A DNA stretch of 64,000 nucleotides from Chitinophaga pinensis DSM 2588 (GCF_000024005.1 NC_013132.1:1178001-1242000); one strand, 5' to 3'; positions 35,512 through 43,327 are shown, counted from the first letter of the stretch. Made by a program: numbers and translations. The notes: generated from the sequence alone by a model not told the origin.

Positions 35512-36190
35512 GAGAAGGCAGTTTTATCTCACGCCAGTCGAGCGGGGCTTCGGGTAGTCTGAATTTCAGGTACCTGATGGTGCGGCCGTCTTCCAGGTGC
35601 ATTCCTTCATAATAAGTACGGATTTGCAGCAGGGGAGGTACTTCGGTCATGGCATAGATGTCCGGAATATCTTCTATTAAGATACAGCCTGCGGCTTCAA
35701 TCACTTCTTTTGTGAAGATATATAATTCAGGAGAGTCTGTTTTAAGATTAATTGTTCCGTCTTTTGCCAGCAGCGGCTGGTACAGCTGAAGGAATTTTGG
35801 GTGTGTCAGCCGCTTTTTCTGTTTGGAGTTGCGGAGGAATGGGTCCGGGAAGGTGATCCATATTTCTGCAATTTCTCCAGGTGCGAAATAGTTGGCCAGT
35901 TTATCGATCTGTGTGCGGAGGAAGCCGGCGTTGGGCAGGGGTTCTTCCATAGCGGTTTTAGCGCCACGCCAGATGCGGTTTCCTTTGAGGTCTACGCCCA
36001 GGAAGTTTTTTTCCGGGTAGCGACGGGCGAGGCCCAATGTATAATCGCCTTTACCACAGGCGAGTTCCAGCGTAAGCGGATGATCGTTTTTAAAGAATGT
36101 ATGCCAGTTGCCGGGCATTCCTTCCGGGTATATTAAAACATTCGGAAAGGTCTCAATTTCTGCGAAGCGTTGTAGTTTCTTTTGTCCCAT
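35483..36190 (-). CDS. trmB: tRNA (guanine-N7-)-methyltransferase (235 aa)
   Basis: I chose ATG 36190 (MGQKKLQRFAEIETF); the open frame continues upstream into the terminator of the tRNA-like RNA, which cannot be coding. SAM-binding ELACGKGDYTLGLARRYPEKNFLGVDLKGNRIWRGAKTA, the guanine-recognition WITFPDPFLRNSKQKKRLTHP and the C-terminal part fit TrmB, which makes m7G46 in tRNA variable loops. A -7 box ends only 5 bases before the ATG, so the mRNA may be leaderless. It is directly downstream of a tRNA-like RNA gene with a huge variable region, an intriguing neighbour for an enzyme that modifies the variable loop. Confidence 0.92.
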   Translation of the reverse strand: MGQKKLQRFAEIETFPNVLIYPEGMPGNWHTFFKNDHPLTLELACGKGDYTLGLARRYPEKNFLGVDLKGNRIWRGAKTAMEEPLPNAGFLRTQIDKLANYFAPGEIAEIWITFPDPFLRNSKQKKRLTHPKFLQLYQPLLAKDGTINLKTDSPELYIFTKEVIEAAGCILIEDIPDIYAMTEVPPLLQIRTYYEGMHLEDGRTIRYLKFRLPEAPLDWREIKLPSHAEATEGDD

Positions 36191-36195
36191 CGCTG

Positions 36196-36203
36196 CAAAA
36201 ATA
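36196..36203 (-). promoter_or_regulatory. -7 box of trmB, almost at the start codon
   Basis: On the minus strand TATTTTTG, an exact match to TAnnTTTG, followed by CAGCG and the ATG. Transcription would begin at or next to the start codon. Confidence 0.55.
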
Positions 36204-36269
36204 GTGTTTTTCCCGGCGGAGTATGCAGCCGGGTGGCTGAAAGGAGAGTTGAGCACTGTAATAAAGCAA

Positions 36270-36302
36270 AAAAGCCTGCTCCACATAGGGAAGCAGGCTT
36301 TT
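36270..36302 (-). terminator. terminator of the tRNA-like RNA
   Basis: AAAAGCCTGCT (36270-36280) and AGCAGGCTTTT (36292-36302) form a perfect 11-bp stem; on the minus strand it is followed by TTGCTTT after four to six T residues. It lies 7 bases after the 3' end of the folded RNA. Confidence 0.85.
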
Positions 36303-36308
36303 AAATAG

Positions 36309-36450
36309 CTGTAGGGGAAGGAGTCGAACCTCCACGAGGCAGTTAGCCGCAGCACAAATAAGATTAGTGGTCAACCCATTATGCTGTGTTTATCCTGTGA
36401 TCCCCACCCCCGAGACAAGAGGGCATGTCTGCCAGTTTCATCACCCCACA
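36309..36450 (-). ncRNA. tRNA-like RNA, 142 nt, cloverleaf with a variable region of about 72 nt
   Basis: Read 5' to 3' on the minus strand: acceptor TGTGGGG (1-7) pairs with CCCTACA (135-141) with one G-U; T8; D-stem ATG/CAT (10-12/24-26) with A14, G18, G19 and A21 of canonical tRNAs; anticodon stem 27-32/40-45 with loop TTGTCTC (33-39), formally anticodon GTC; T-arm GGAGG/CCTTC around TTCGACT (118-134); discriminator G142; CCA not encoded. Between positions 46 and 117 lie about 72 bases where tRNAs have 4 to 23. This insert itself folds: CAGCA/TGCTG (65-69/97-101) enclosing a TAATGG/CCACTA-like hairpin, then GCGG-CTAA-CTGC. The base after the anticodon is T rather than purine, which argues against a normal decoding tRNA. 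A strong terminator follows. Confidence 0.7.
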
Positions 36451-36604
36451 ATTTAAAGAACTAGTTATTCAAAATTTTGCGGTATTTTTTCAAATCTGTT
36501 CAGTTTTTGATACTGTCTGTTTGTAGAAAACCGTCGTTTGATGAACTATTATGATGCAAATCTAAAGACATAACCGTTTTCTTGCAAATTTTTTAAGAAA
36601 AATT

Positions 36605-36634
36605 TTTGAATTTTCGAAATTTTTCAAATATTTG
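36605..36634 (+). promoter_or_regulatory. predicted promoter of the Lrp/AsnC gene
   Basis: TTTG at 36605-36608 and AATATTTG at 36627-36634 (one mismatch to TAnnTTTG), 18 bases apart, 37 bases before the start codon. Confidence 0.5.
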
Positions 36635-36671
36635 CATATAGGTTTAATACATTCCAAAACAAATTGTAAAA

Positions 36672-37139
36672 ATGAGCCACAATTTGAATATTGACAAACT
36701 AGATTTGCAGATCATCAGTGAAATGATGCATAATGCAGAAATCTCCTACGCTGACCTCGGGAAGAAGCTTTTCGTTTCCGGTGGCACGATCCACGTTAGA
36801 ATGAAGAAATTGCAAGAACTGGGTATCGTTAAAGGTACAAAATTGCATGTAGATTTAAAAATGATAGGCTATGACGTGATTGCCTTTATCGGTATCTATC
36901 TTGAAAAGAGTTCCATGTATGACACTGTGGCTAAAGAATTGCGCAAGATCCCCGAGATGGTAAGACTGAACTATACGACGGGTAGTTACAGTATGTTTGC
37001 AGAGATCATCTGTAAGGATATTACTCAATTAAGGAGGATATTGCATGACGAGTTGCAGAAGATAAAGGGGATAGAGCGGACTGAGACGCTGATATCGCTG
37101 GAGGAAAGTTTTTACCGCACCATTAATGTTGTGGAATAA
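36672..37139 (+). CDS. Lrp/AsnC-family regulator (155 aa)
   Basis: N-terminal winged HTH (DKLDLQIISEMMHNAEISYADLGKKLFVSGGTIHVRMKKL) and a C-terminal RAM/ACT-like domain (IGYDVIAFIGIYLEKSSMYD, LNYTTGSYSMFAEIICKDI). Such proteins are octameric regulators that sense amino acids. It lies just upstream of tryptophan 2,3-dioxygenase on the same strand, separated by a hairpin, so regulation of tryptophan or other amino-acid metabolism is a reasonable inference. Confidence 0.92.
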   Translation: MSHNLNIDKLDLQIISEMMHNAEISYADLGKKLFVSGGTIHVRMKKLQELGIVKGTKLHVDLKMIGYDVIAFIGIYLEKSSMYDTVAKELRKIPEMVRLNYTTGSYSMFAEIICKDITQLRRILHDELQKIKGIERTETLISLEESFYRTINVVE

Positions 37140-37155
37140 GGGAGCAATCCCGGCG

Positions 37156-37215
37156 CCCTTCCCGTCAGCTTATATGTAAATATATATGCATGAGCGGCCG
37201 GGAAGGGGTCTTTAA
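37156..37215 (+). terminator. hairpin between the Lrp/AsnC gene and the dioxygenase gene
   Basis: CCCTTCCCG (37156-37164) and CGGGAAGGG (37199-37207) pair perfectly over a 34-base loop that holds an AT palindrome-like stretch, followed by GTCTTTAATTT. It could terminate the regulator transcript or act as an attenuator in the dioxygenase leader, since no separate promoter box for the dioxygenase was found. Confidence 0.55.
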
Positions 37216-37230
37216 TTTACTTATTATATC

Positions 37231-38157
37231 ATGGTTACAACTGAAATCGCTGACAAAATCAAGCGGCTGGAAGAGAAGTATGCCGCAATGGGCCAGGATC
37301 TTTCATCTTATCTTGACGGGCTCCTTTATGCCGACTACCTTACCTATTGGGATTACATCCAACTGGATGTATTATTAAATCTGCAGCATCCCCGGACCCC
37401 GATACCGGATGAGAACATTTTTATTATCTATCACCAGATCACGGAGCTTTATTTCAAACTGACCTTACAGGCTATCGAGCAGGTATGTCAGGCGCCGGAA
37501 CTGACAGCGGATCTGTTTAAAACGCAGCTGAAGCGTATCAATAACTATTTCCGGAACCTGATCAATTCCTTTGAGATCATGGTGGATGGTATGGATAAGC
37601 AGCAATTCCTGCAGTTCAGGATGGCTTTGTTACCGGCCAGCGGATTTCAGAGTGGCCAGTTCCGTAAGATAGAGATCTGCTCTACCGGACTGGTAAACCT
37701 GGTATATGAGCAGCAGCGGGAAGGCCTGAAAGGGAAGGAGTTGTCAGAAATACTGGATAATATCTACTGGCGTAGCGGCGCTACCGAACTGGCTACGGGC
37801 AAGAAAACGCTGACCCTTCGCCAGTTTGAGCAGAAGTATATGCGCGATTTCCTGTTCGTGGCAGAGCGTTATCAGCAAAACAATATGCAGTTGCGCTACA
37901 AACAGCTGCCAAAGGAAGTACAGGAAGAGGTGATGCCCCTGCTAAAGGAGTACGACCTGAACATTAATGTGAGATGGCCGCTGATGCACTATAAATCCGC
38001 CGTACGTTATCTGAACCGTAAACCGGAGGATATCGCGGCTACCGGAGGCACCAACTGGCAGCAATATCTGCCTCCGCGTCATAAGCGTATCGTATTCTTC
38101 CCCGAGATCTGGACGGAAGAAGAGCTGGAAAACTGGGGAAAACTAGCATTTGAATAA
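37231..38157 (+). CDS. tryptophan 2,3-dioxygenase family protein (308 aa)
   Basis: Helical protein with TDO landmarks: LDGLLYADYLTYWDYIQLDVLLNLQHPRTPIPDENIFIIYHQITELYFKL (His of the substrate site in IYHQITELYFK), FEIMVDGMDKQQFLQFRMALLPASGFQSGQFR, and RWPLMHYKSAVRYL near the C-terminus with the probable haem His region. These are characteristic of the haem dioxygenase that opens tryptophan to N-formylkynurenine. Length is typical. It ends in a strong terminator. Adjacent to an Lrp/AsnC regulator, but no other kynurenine-pathway genes are in the window. Confidence 0.88.
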   Translation: MVTTEIADKIKRLEEKYAAMGQDLSSYLDGLLYADYLTYWDYIQLDVLLNLQHPRTPIPDENIFIIYHQITELYFKLTLQAIEQVCQAPELTADLFKTQLKRINNYFRNLINSFEIMVDGMDKQQFLQFRMALLPASGFQSGQFRKIEICSTGLVNLVYEQQREGLKGKELSEILDNIYWRSGATELATGKKTLTLRQFEQKYMRDFLFVAERYQQNNMQLRYKQLPKEVQEEVMPLLKEYDLNINVRWPLMHYKSAVRYLNRKPEDIAATGGTNWQQYLPPRHKRIVFFPEIWTEEELENWGKLAFE

Positions 38158-38161
38158 ATAG

Positions 38162-38197
38162 AAGTGACTGTCCCGGCCCCGGTCGGGACAGTCACTT
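38162..38197 (+). terminator. terminator after the dioxygenase gene
   Basis: AAGTGACTGTCCCG (38162-38175) pairs perfectly with CGGGACAGTCACTT (38184-38197), loop of 8, followed by TATTCC. A 14-bp stem. Confidence 0.85.
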
Positions 38198-38352
38198 TAT
38201 TCCTACGGGCATCTGTTTCCTGTTAACCTCCAGGGCCTTATTACCCCAGTCTTCAGTGGTCCACCTTTTTCTTTGAAAAATCAGCCCCTTGCAGTATTAC
38301 GAAATTGTGCCATGAATGTTTCAGGGAAACTGTTTTGCGACGAATTTAACTA

Positions 38353-38384
38353 TTGATATAATTGAACTATTTTTCATAAGTTTG
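38353..38384 (+). promoter_or_regulatory. predicted promoter of the DUF4290-murA operon
   Basis: TTG at 38353-38355 and an exact -7 box TAAGTTTG at 38377-38384, 21 bases apart, about 150 bases before the start of the DUF4290 gene. The rest of 38198-38536 has no gene. Confidence 0.5.
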
Positions 38385-38536
38385 CAAGGAACGGTAGCTT
38401 TCACATTAAAAGTCATTCCGTCCTGGATACGATGACCAGGTACAAAGATGTTCTCCAATCAGCTTTTGTTGCTTTGTGAATGCGCAAGCAGATCTTACCT
38501 TTCAAAATTTACACAGATATTATTTTAAGTAGCGAT

Positions 38537-39262
38537 ATGGAATACAATACAACCCGTAACCATTTGATAATGAAGGAGTACGGACGCAATATCCAAAAGA
38601 TGATAGAGTATGTACTCAGCATCGAGGATAATGAGCACCGTCAACGTAATGCGATGTCACTGATAGAGCTGATGGGTACGCTGAATCCTCACCTGCGTAA
38701 TGTGGAGGACTTCAGACATAAGCTATGGGACCATTTGTTTCTGATATCCGACTTTAAACTGGATGTGGAATCTCCATATCCCATTCCAACCAGAGAGACA
38801 CTGAGAGCAAGACCGGAGCCGCTGGGTTATCCCAAAAAATATCCCCGTAACCGCCATTTTGGTAAAAACCTGGAAATGGTGATCGATAAAGCGATCAACG
38901 AGGATAATCCTGAAAAGAAAGAAGGCTTTACGCAATGTATAGGCAACTACATGAAACTGGCTTATAGCAACTGGCATAAGGAAAGTGTTCATGATGATGC
39001 TATCAAGGCTGAGCTGAATGGTATCACTGATGGCCGCCTGGAATTCCAGACGGGTCATTCACCAGCGCCGACTGCCGCTTCAATGGCCAACGCGCCTAAT
39101 TACAATACGAATGCTGAATTCCAGCCACGTCCATCCAACAATGGCGGTGGCAGCGGTGGCAGCAAACGTAACAAGAACTTCCAGCAAAAGTTCAAGAGCA
39201 ACAATCAGAAGAATAACAATAAGCACAATAACAACAAATACAATAAAAACAGGAACAAGTGA
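38537..39262 (+). CDS. DUF4290 protein with Asn/Lys-rich low-complexity tail (241 aa)
   Basis: I chose ATG 38537 (MEYNTTRNHLIMKEYGRNIQKMI), which is the conserved N-terminus of the family; the frame opens at 38480. Residues 1-185 are the conserved helical DUF4290 domain (IEDNEHRQRNAMSLIELMGTLNPHLR, DFRHKLWDHLFLISDF). The last 60 residues are a disordered tail rich in Asn, Gly, Lys and His (NNGGGSGGSKRNKN, then NNKHNNNKYNKNRNK). It overlaps the murA start by 4 bases (GTGA), so the two are translationally coupled, hinting at a role linked to cell-wall or nucleotide-sugar synthesis. The function of the family is not known. Confidence 0.85.
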   Translation: MEYNTTRNHLIMKEYGRNIQKMIEYVLSIEDNEHRQRNAMSLIELMGTLNPHLRNVEDFRHKLWDHLFLISDFKLDVESPYPIPTRETLRARPEPLGYPKKYPRNRHFGKNLEMVIDKAINEDNPEKKEGFTQCIGNYMKLAYSNWHKESVHDDAIKAELNGITDGRLEFQTGHSPAPTAASMANAPNYNTNAEFQPRPSNNGGGSGGSKRNKNFQQKFKSNNQKNNNKHNNNKYNKNRNK

Positions 39263-40572
39263 GTAGTGCTTTCGAAGTAAGAGGCGGCAACCGTCTTAAA
39301 GGGGAAATTGTGCCCCAGGGTGCCAAGAACGAAGCTTTACAGATTATCAGCGCTGTCCTGTTGACAGCTGATAAAGTTACTATCAGTAATATCCCGGATA
39401 TCCTCGATGTAAATCTGCTTATAGAGCTGCTCGGGGATATGGGTGTGAAGACCAACAGAATCAGCCGTGATACCTGTGAGTTTCAGGCTGACCAGATCAA
39501 TCTTCCTTATCTGGAGAGTGCAGAATTCAAAAAAAAATCCGGACGTCTCAGAGGTTCTGTTATGATAGCAGGTCCTTTGCTGGCACGCTTTGGTAAGGCG
39601 TATATTCCTAAACCGGGCGGTGACAAGATTGGTCGTCGCAGGCTGGATACGCATATCATCGGTTTTGAGAAACTGGGTGTGCAGTTCGTATATGATAATG
39701 ACGATAACTATTTCCGTCTGGAAGCGGGAGACGGTGGTCTGAAAGGCGCTTACATGCTGCTGGATGAACCATCTGTGACCGGCACTGCCAATATCGTGAT
39801 GGCGGCAGTAATGGCCAACGGAACAACGACGATCTATAACGCGGCATGTGAACCTTACCTGCAGCAGTTGTGCAAAATGCTGAACAGCATGGGTGCCAAC
39901 ATCAACGGTATCGGATCCAACCTGCTGACCATTCAGGGTGTTTCTTCCCTGAAAGGTTGCAGTCATGCGATGCTGCCGGATATGATCGAGATAGGTTCCT
40001 TCATCGGACTGGCGGCAATGACGCAGTCTGAGATCACTATCAAGAATGCCGGTGTACAGCATCTGGGTATTATCCCGGAAAAGTTCCGTCAGTTAGGTAT
40101 CAACCTGGAGATCAGGGATAATGATATCTATATTCCTGCGCAGGATAGTTATGAAATCCAGACTTTCCTGGATGGTTCCATCCTGACGATCTCGGATCAT
40201 CCATGGCCAGGATTTACGCCTGACCTGCTGAGCATTGTGCTGGTAGTAGCCACACAGGCGAAAGGTAGCGTGATGATACATCAGAAGATGTTTGAGAGCA
40301 GATTGTTCTTTGTAGACAAACTGATCGACATGGGCGCACAGATCGTATTGTGTGATCCGCACCGTGCAGTAGTGATTGGTCTGGGCAGACAACATGCGCT
40401 GAGAGGCATTACCATGTCATCTCCGGATATACGTGCGGGTGTTTCCCTGCTGATCGCGGCATTAAGCGCGGAAGGCAAGAGTACTATTCAGAACATCGAA
40501 CAGATCGATCGCGGTTATCAGTACATCGACGAGCGATTGAGAAAACTCGGTGCAGACATCAAGAGAATTTAA
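39259..40572 (+). CDS. murA: UDP-N-acetylglucosamine 1-carboxyvinyltransferase (437 aa), Asp in place of the catalytic Cys
   Basis: The start is GTG 39259, overlapping the stop of the DUF4290 gene. It is a two-domain alpha/beta EPT fold: GAKNEAL (Lys23-Asn24 of the substrate site), GSVMIAGPLLARFGKAYIPKPGGDKIG, GTANIVMAAVMA, and PGFTPDLLSIVLVVATQAKG. In fosfomycin-sensitive MurA the active-site loop is PGGCxIGxRP with Cys115; here the position is Asp122 (PGGDKIGRR). It makes the first committed precursor of peptidoglycan from UDP-GlcNAc and phosphoenolpyruvate. Precedents for Asp at this site (Mycobacterium, Chlamydia, Borrelia) are active and intrinsically resistant to fosfomycin. First of a run with gmk. 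Confidence 0.94.
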   Translation: MSSAFEVRGGNRLKGEIVPQGAKNEALQIISAVLLTADKVTISNIPDILDVNLLIELLGDMGVKTNRISRDTCEFQADQINLPYLESAEFKKKSGRLRGSVMIAGPLLARFGKAYIPKPGGDKIGRRRLDTHIIGFEKLGVQFVYDNDDNYFRLEAGDGGLKGAYMLLDEPSVTGTANIVMAAVMANGTTTIYNAACEPYLQQLCKMLNSMGANINGIGSNLLTIQGVSSLKGCSHAMLPDMIEIGSFIGLAAMTQSEITIKNAGVQHLGIIPEKFRQLGINLEIRDNDIYIPAQDSYEIQTFLDGSILTISDHPWPGFTPDLLSIVLVVATQAKGSVMIHQKMFESRLFFVDKLIDMGAQIVLCDPHRAVVIGLGRQHALRGITMSSPDIRAGVSLLIAALSAEGKSTIQNIEQIDRGYQYIDERLRKLGADIKRI

Positions 40573-40590
40573 AGTATTATAAGGTATACT

Positions 40591-40665
40591 ACAGGCTGCA
40601 AGAGATTGGCGCGAACGATCATATTCTAATATGGTAAATGCCCGCACCAATTACTTGCAGCCTGT
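40591..40665. other. 75-nt extended hairpin between murA and gmk
   Basis: ACAGGCTGCAAG (40591-40602) pairs perfectly with CTTGCAGCCTGT (40654-40665); inside, ATTGG/CCAAT (40605-40609/40647-40651), GCG/CGC (40611-40613/40643-40645) and a CATAT/AATATG hairpin (40620-40633). No T-tract follows on the plus strand (GTGATTTATAG), so it is more like an RNA-processing or stability element, or a structured leader of gmk, than a strong terminator. Confidence 0.65.
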
Positions 40666-40700
40666 GATTTATAGCGGAACCAGGATAATCAGATCAGAAC

Positions 40701-41267
40701 ATGAGCAATAAGATTATTATTATAACTGCTCCCTCCGGAGCAGGTAAAACCACCATCGTAAAAAAGCTGTTGTCAGAATTGCCACAGCTGTCTTTTTCTA
40801 TTTCAGCCACAACGCGTACTGCCCGGGAGAATGAAGTGCATGGAAGGGATTATTACTTCCTGTCGCTGGATGATTTTCACCAGAAAATTGATGACAACGC
40901 GTTTGCAGAATATGAGATGGTGTATGCCGGTAAATATTATGGTACCCTGAAAACAGAGTTACAGCGTATATGGGATAAGGAGAAAGTGCCAATGGTGGAT
41001 ATTGATGTGAAGGGGGCTCTTTCCATCAAAGAAAAATATCACACGGGTGTACTGACTATTTTTATCGCACCGCCTACACTGGATACCTTACGGGTACGAC
41101 TGAGTGAACGTGGCACGGAAACGCAGGCTTCCCTGGAAGAAAGACTGGGAAAAGCCCGTTACGAGCTGTCTTTCTCTCATGAATTTGACGAAATAGTAGT
41201 GAATGACGATCTGGAAACGGCTTATACAGCGGTTAAAAAGCTGGTAACCGGATTCCTCGGACAGTAA
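40701..41267 (+). CDS. gmk: guanylate kinase (188 aa)
   Basis: P-loop APSGAGKTTIVKKLL at about 9-23, GMP-binding SFSISATTRTARENEVHGRDYYFLS, and the lid region RLSERGTETQASLEERL. It phosphorylates GMP and dGMP to the diphosphates. Length and all key residues are normal. Follows murA with a long hairpin in the gap. Confidence 0.95.
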   Translation: MSNKIIIITAPSGAGKTTIVKKLLSELPQLSFSISATTRTARENEVHGRDYYFLSLDDFHQKIDDNAFAEYEMVYAGKYYGTLKTELQRIWDKEKVPMVDIDVKGALSIKEKYHTGVLTIFIAPPTLDTLRVRLSERGTETQASLEERLGKARYELSFSHEFDEIVVNDDLETAYTAVKKLVTGFLGQ

Positions 41268-41335
41268 ACATAATGTTCCGGTGCAATCTTTGTATAATGA
41301 ATGACCGTACCTATTATGTGGAATCTATAATTCCT

Positions 41336-41343
41336 TACTTTTG
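41336..41343 (+). promoter_or_regulatory. -7 box directly before the GldE-like gene
   Basis: TACTTTTG, an exact match to TAnnTTTG, followed by 6 bases and the ATG at 41350, which suggests a leaderless mRNA. Confidence 0.5.
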
Positions 41344-41349
41344 AACTCT

Positions 41350-42615
41350 ATGGATACTTATACACTCCTGATCCTGGCTACACTGGTTTTGCTGGCAGGT
41401 TTCTTTGCCGGACTTGAGACGGCATTCGCCAATGTGAACAAGTTGAGCATTGAGCTGAAGAAGAAACAGGGGCGCGCTACCGGTAAAATACTGGCCAGTT
41501 TTAATGACAACCCCTCCCGGTTTCTGGCTACCAGTCTGTTAGGATTGACTATTGTTGTGGTGATATATGGGATACTTTTTGCCGGATTCTTCCAGCCGAT
41601 ATGGAACCTTGTATTACCTCCCCAGCAGAATACGAACCTGCAGCCGGTACTGTTGTTCATCGATGTCGTATTGAGCACACTGATACTGCTGACTTTCGGT
41701 TTCTTTATTCCCCGTGCTATTTTTCGTTCACGGCCGGAAGCGTTACTCAGCTTTTTTGCATTACCCATTTCCGTATTATCCAAGCCGCTGTTTGTAATAG
41801 GCAGTCTGCTGGTATCTATTTCTGAATGGATTTTGAAATATCTGTTCAACGTGCGTATTGTGGAGACAGACACATCCTTCCCAAGAGTGGATGTGGAGCA
41901 TTTTATACGTCAGTCCCAACAACATATGACAGAGAACCAGGAACTGAATACAGAGCTGTTTGAAAACGCATTATCACTGGCGCATGTGAAGATCCGTGGT
42001 TGTCTGATTCCGCGTAAGGAAATAGAAGCGTTGGAAATCGGCAGTCCTATTGGCGCTGCACAGCAGAAGTTTGTTGAAACCAAACTCTCGAAGATCATCA
42101 TTTACGAAAATACGATCGACAATATTCTGGGTTATATTCATCAGCTGGATATGTTTAAGAGTCCGGGTGAGATCTCTGTTATTCTGCATCCGATATTGGC
42201 GGTACCTGAAACAATGAGCGCTATTGATCTGCTGAGTAAGTTCAATAAAGAGCACAGGAGCATTGCCTGGGTGGTAGATGAATTTGGCGGAACAGCGGGT
42301 ATTGTGACGATAGAAGATGTACTGGAAGAGATCTTTGGTGAGATCAAGGATGAACATGACGTGGAAGAGTTTGTGGAAAAGCAGATTGCGGAGAAGGAAT
42401 ATATTTTCTCTGGCCGACTGGAACTGGATTATCTGAATGAAAAATATGGTTTTGATTTTCCTGAAGACGAGAGTGAGACATTATCCGGCTATATTATCAA
42501 TCACCACGAGAAGATTCCTCGCTTAAAAGAGCGCATCATCATAGACGATTATGAGTTTGATGTATTGAATGTTACTGAAACGAGGATTGAAATGGTGAAG
42601 ATGAAGGTGCTCTGA
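41350..42615 (+). CDS. gldE: GldE/CorC-like membrane protein with DUF21 and CBS domains (421 aa)
   Basis: I chose ATG 41350; a TTG three codons earlier is in the -7 box. DUF21 membrane domain (about 1-170; TLLILATLVLLAGFFAGLETAFANVNK, four hydrophobic helices), two CBS motifs (about 215-330), and a CorC_HlyC domain (about 345-420). The architecture fits GldE, a gliding-associated protein of Bacteroidetes, as well as other HlyC/CorC proteins linked to Mg2+/Co2+ transport; GldE has this exact length range but I cannot exclude a general CorC paralogue. GldD, the usual partner, is not adjacent. Confidence 0.78.
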   Translation: MDTYTLLILATLVLLAGFFAGLETAFANVNKLSIELKKKQGRATGKILASFNDNPSRFLATSLLGLTIVVVIYGILFAGFFQPIWNLVLPPQQNTNLQPVLLFIDVVLSTLILLTFGFFIPRAIFRSRPEALLSFFALPISVLSKPLFVIGSLLVSISEWILKYLFNVRIVETDTSFPRVDVEHFIRQSQQHMTENQELNTELFENALSLAHVKIRGCLIPRKEIEALEIGSPIGAAQQKFVETKLSKIIIYENTIDNILGYIHQLDMFKSPGEISVILHPILAVPETMSAIDLLSKFNKEHRSIAWVVDEFGGTAGIVTIEDVLEEIFGEIKDEHDVEEFVEKQIAEKEYIFSGRLELDYLNEKYGFDFPEDESETLSGYIINHHEKIPRLKERIIIDDYEFDVLNVTETRIEMVKMKVL

Positions 42616-42924
42616 TTATATTTCAAGATAAATTAAACTTTTTTATCTATGAAATAGGCTGTTTTAGTTGCTTATTTTTCAACAATTTAGGAGAGCTTAC
42701 TAATTTTTTATAAAATAAAAGAAATCAAGAATTGATATTGTGATATTTTTTTTAATATATTTGCAGAGTGAATGAGACGCTTCGCGGTTGATTAGCATCG
42801 CCCCTGCTAAAACGATTTAAAAAAAGTAGTAGGGATTTAACACGAATTTTATACATTTGCTACAGATGATGTAACACAATGATTTGATTTTTGTTAAAAG
42901 GATGTAAAAAAAATTGTTACAACA

Positions 42925-42954
42925 TTGATAATAACATATTTCTTTCTATTTTTG
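42925..42954 (+). promoter_or_regulatory. predicted promoter for a short transcript
   Basis: TTG at 42925-42927 and exact -7 box TATTTTTG at 42947-42954, 19 bases apart. The next downstream feature is the hairpin with T-tract at 43086-43123, so it could make an RNA of about 160 bases. Confidence 0.45.
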
Positions 42955-42959
42955 TGATA

Positions 42960-43123
42960 GAAATTTAAAAGTAACCAGAAACACGATCATCTTGAAAGCT
43001 TGCCATCAATCGGATGCAAAGTGAATCTGGAAACAAAGACATTCTCGAATTCAACTTTTTTGGGGTTAACAAACAATGGATGAAAGGCCGGCTCTTGATT
43101 CTTCTCGGGCTGGCTCTTTTTTT
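42960..43123 (+). ncRNA. candidate small RNA of about 160 nt
   Basis: Bounded by the promoter above and by a hairpin GCCGGCT/GGCTGGC (43087-43093/43108-43114, two wobbles) followed by seven T residues. I do not recognise the sequence as 6S, tmRNA, RNase P or SRP RNA. Its status rests only on promoter and terminator positions. Confidence 0.3.
43086..43123 (+). terminator. terminator-like hairpin upstream of tatC
   Basis: GCCGGCT (43087-43093), 14-base loop, GGCTGGC (43108-43114), then TC and seven T residues. Two of the seven pairs are wobbles, so it is of medium strength. Confidence 0.55.
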
Positions 43124-43327
43124 GTACCTACCTCAAAGTTCATTATATATCTTCTCTTCTTCACCTGCCGGTTTACGGCGTTTTTTCATCAACAATAATT
43201 ACGACGGGCGTACGGCAGGCAGGTAGCGATAGTTACCGGTCTCCCGGAGCTTGCGTTTATACCTTTAAATTCGCTTAAAACTTTCTACTAATAGGGTAAG
43301 TTGCTCTGTTTTGTTGGAAGCAACCGC

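Noticed and set aside
36191..36355. Upstream extension of trmB to ATG 36355
   Set aside because: That part would cover the terminator (36270-36302) and the 3' end of the tRNA-like RNA; the family starts at MGQKKLQRF.
36309..36450. Calling the RNA a plain tRNA-Asp(GTC)
   Set aside because: Variable region of about 72 bases, a pyrimidine 3' of the anticodon and a Leu-like D-arm do not fit a decoding tRNA-Asp.
43014..43226. 70-codon frame with a hydrophobic stretch before tatC
   Set aside because: It runs straight through the hairpin and T7 at 43086-43123 and lacks a family match.
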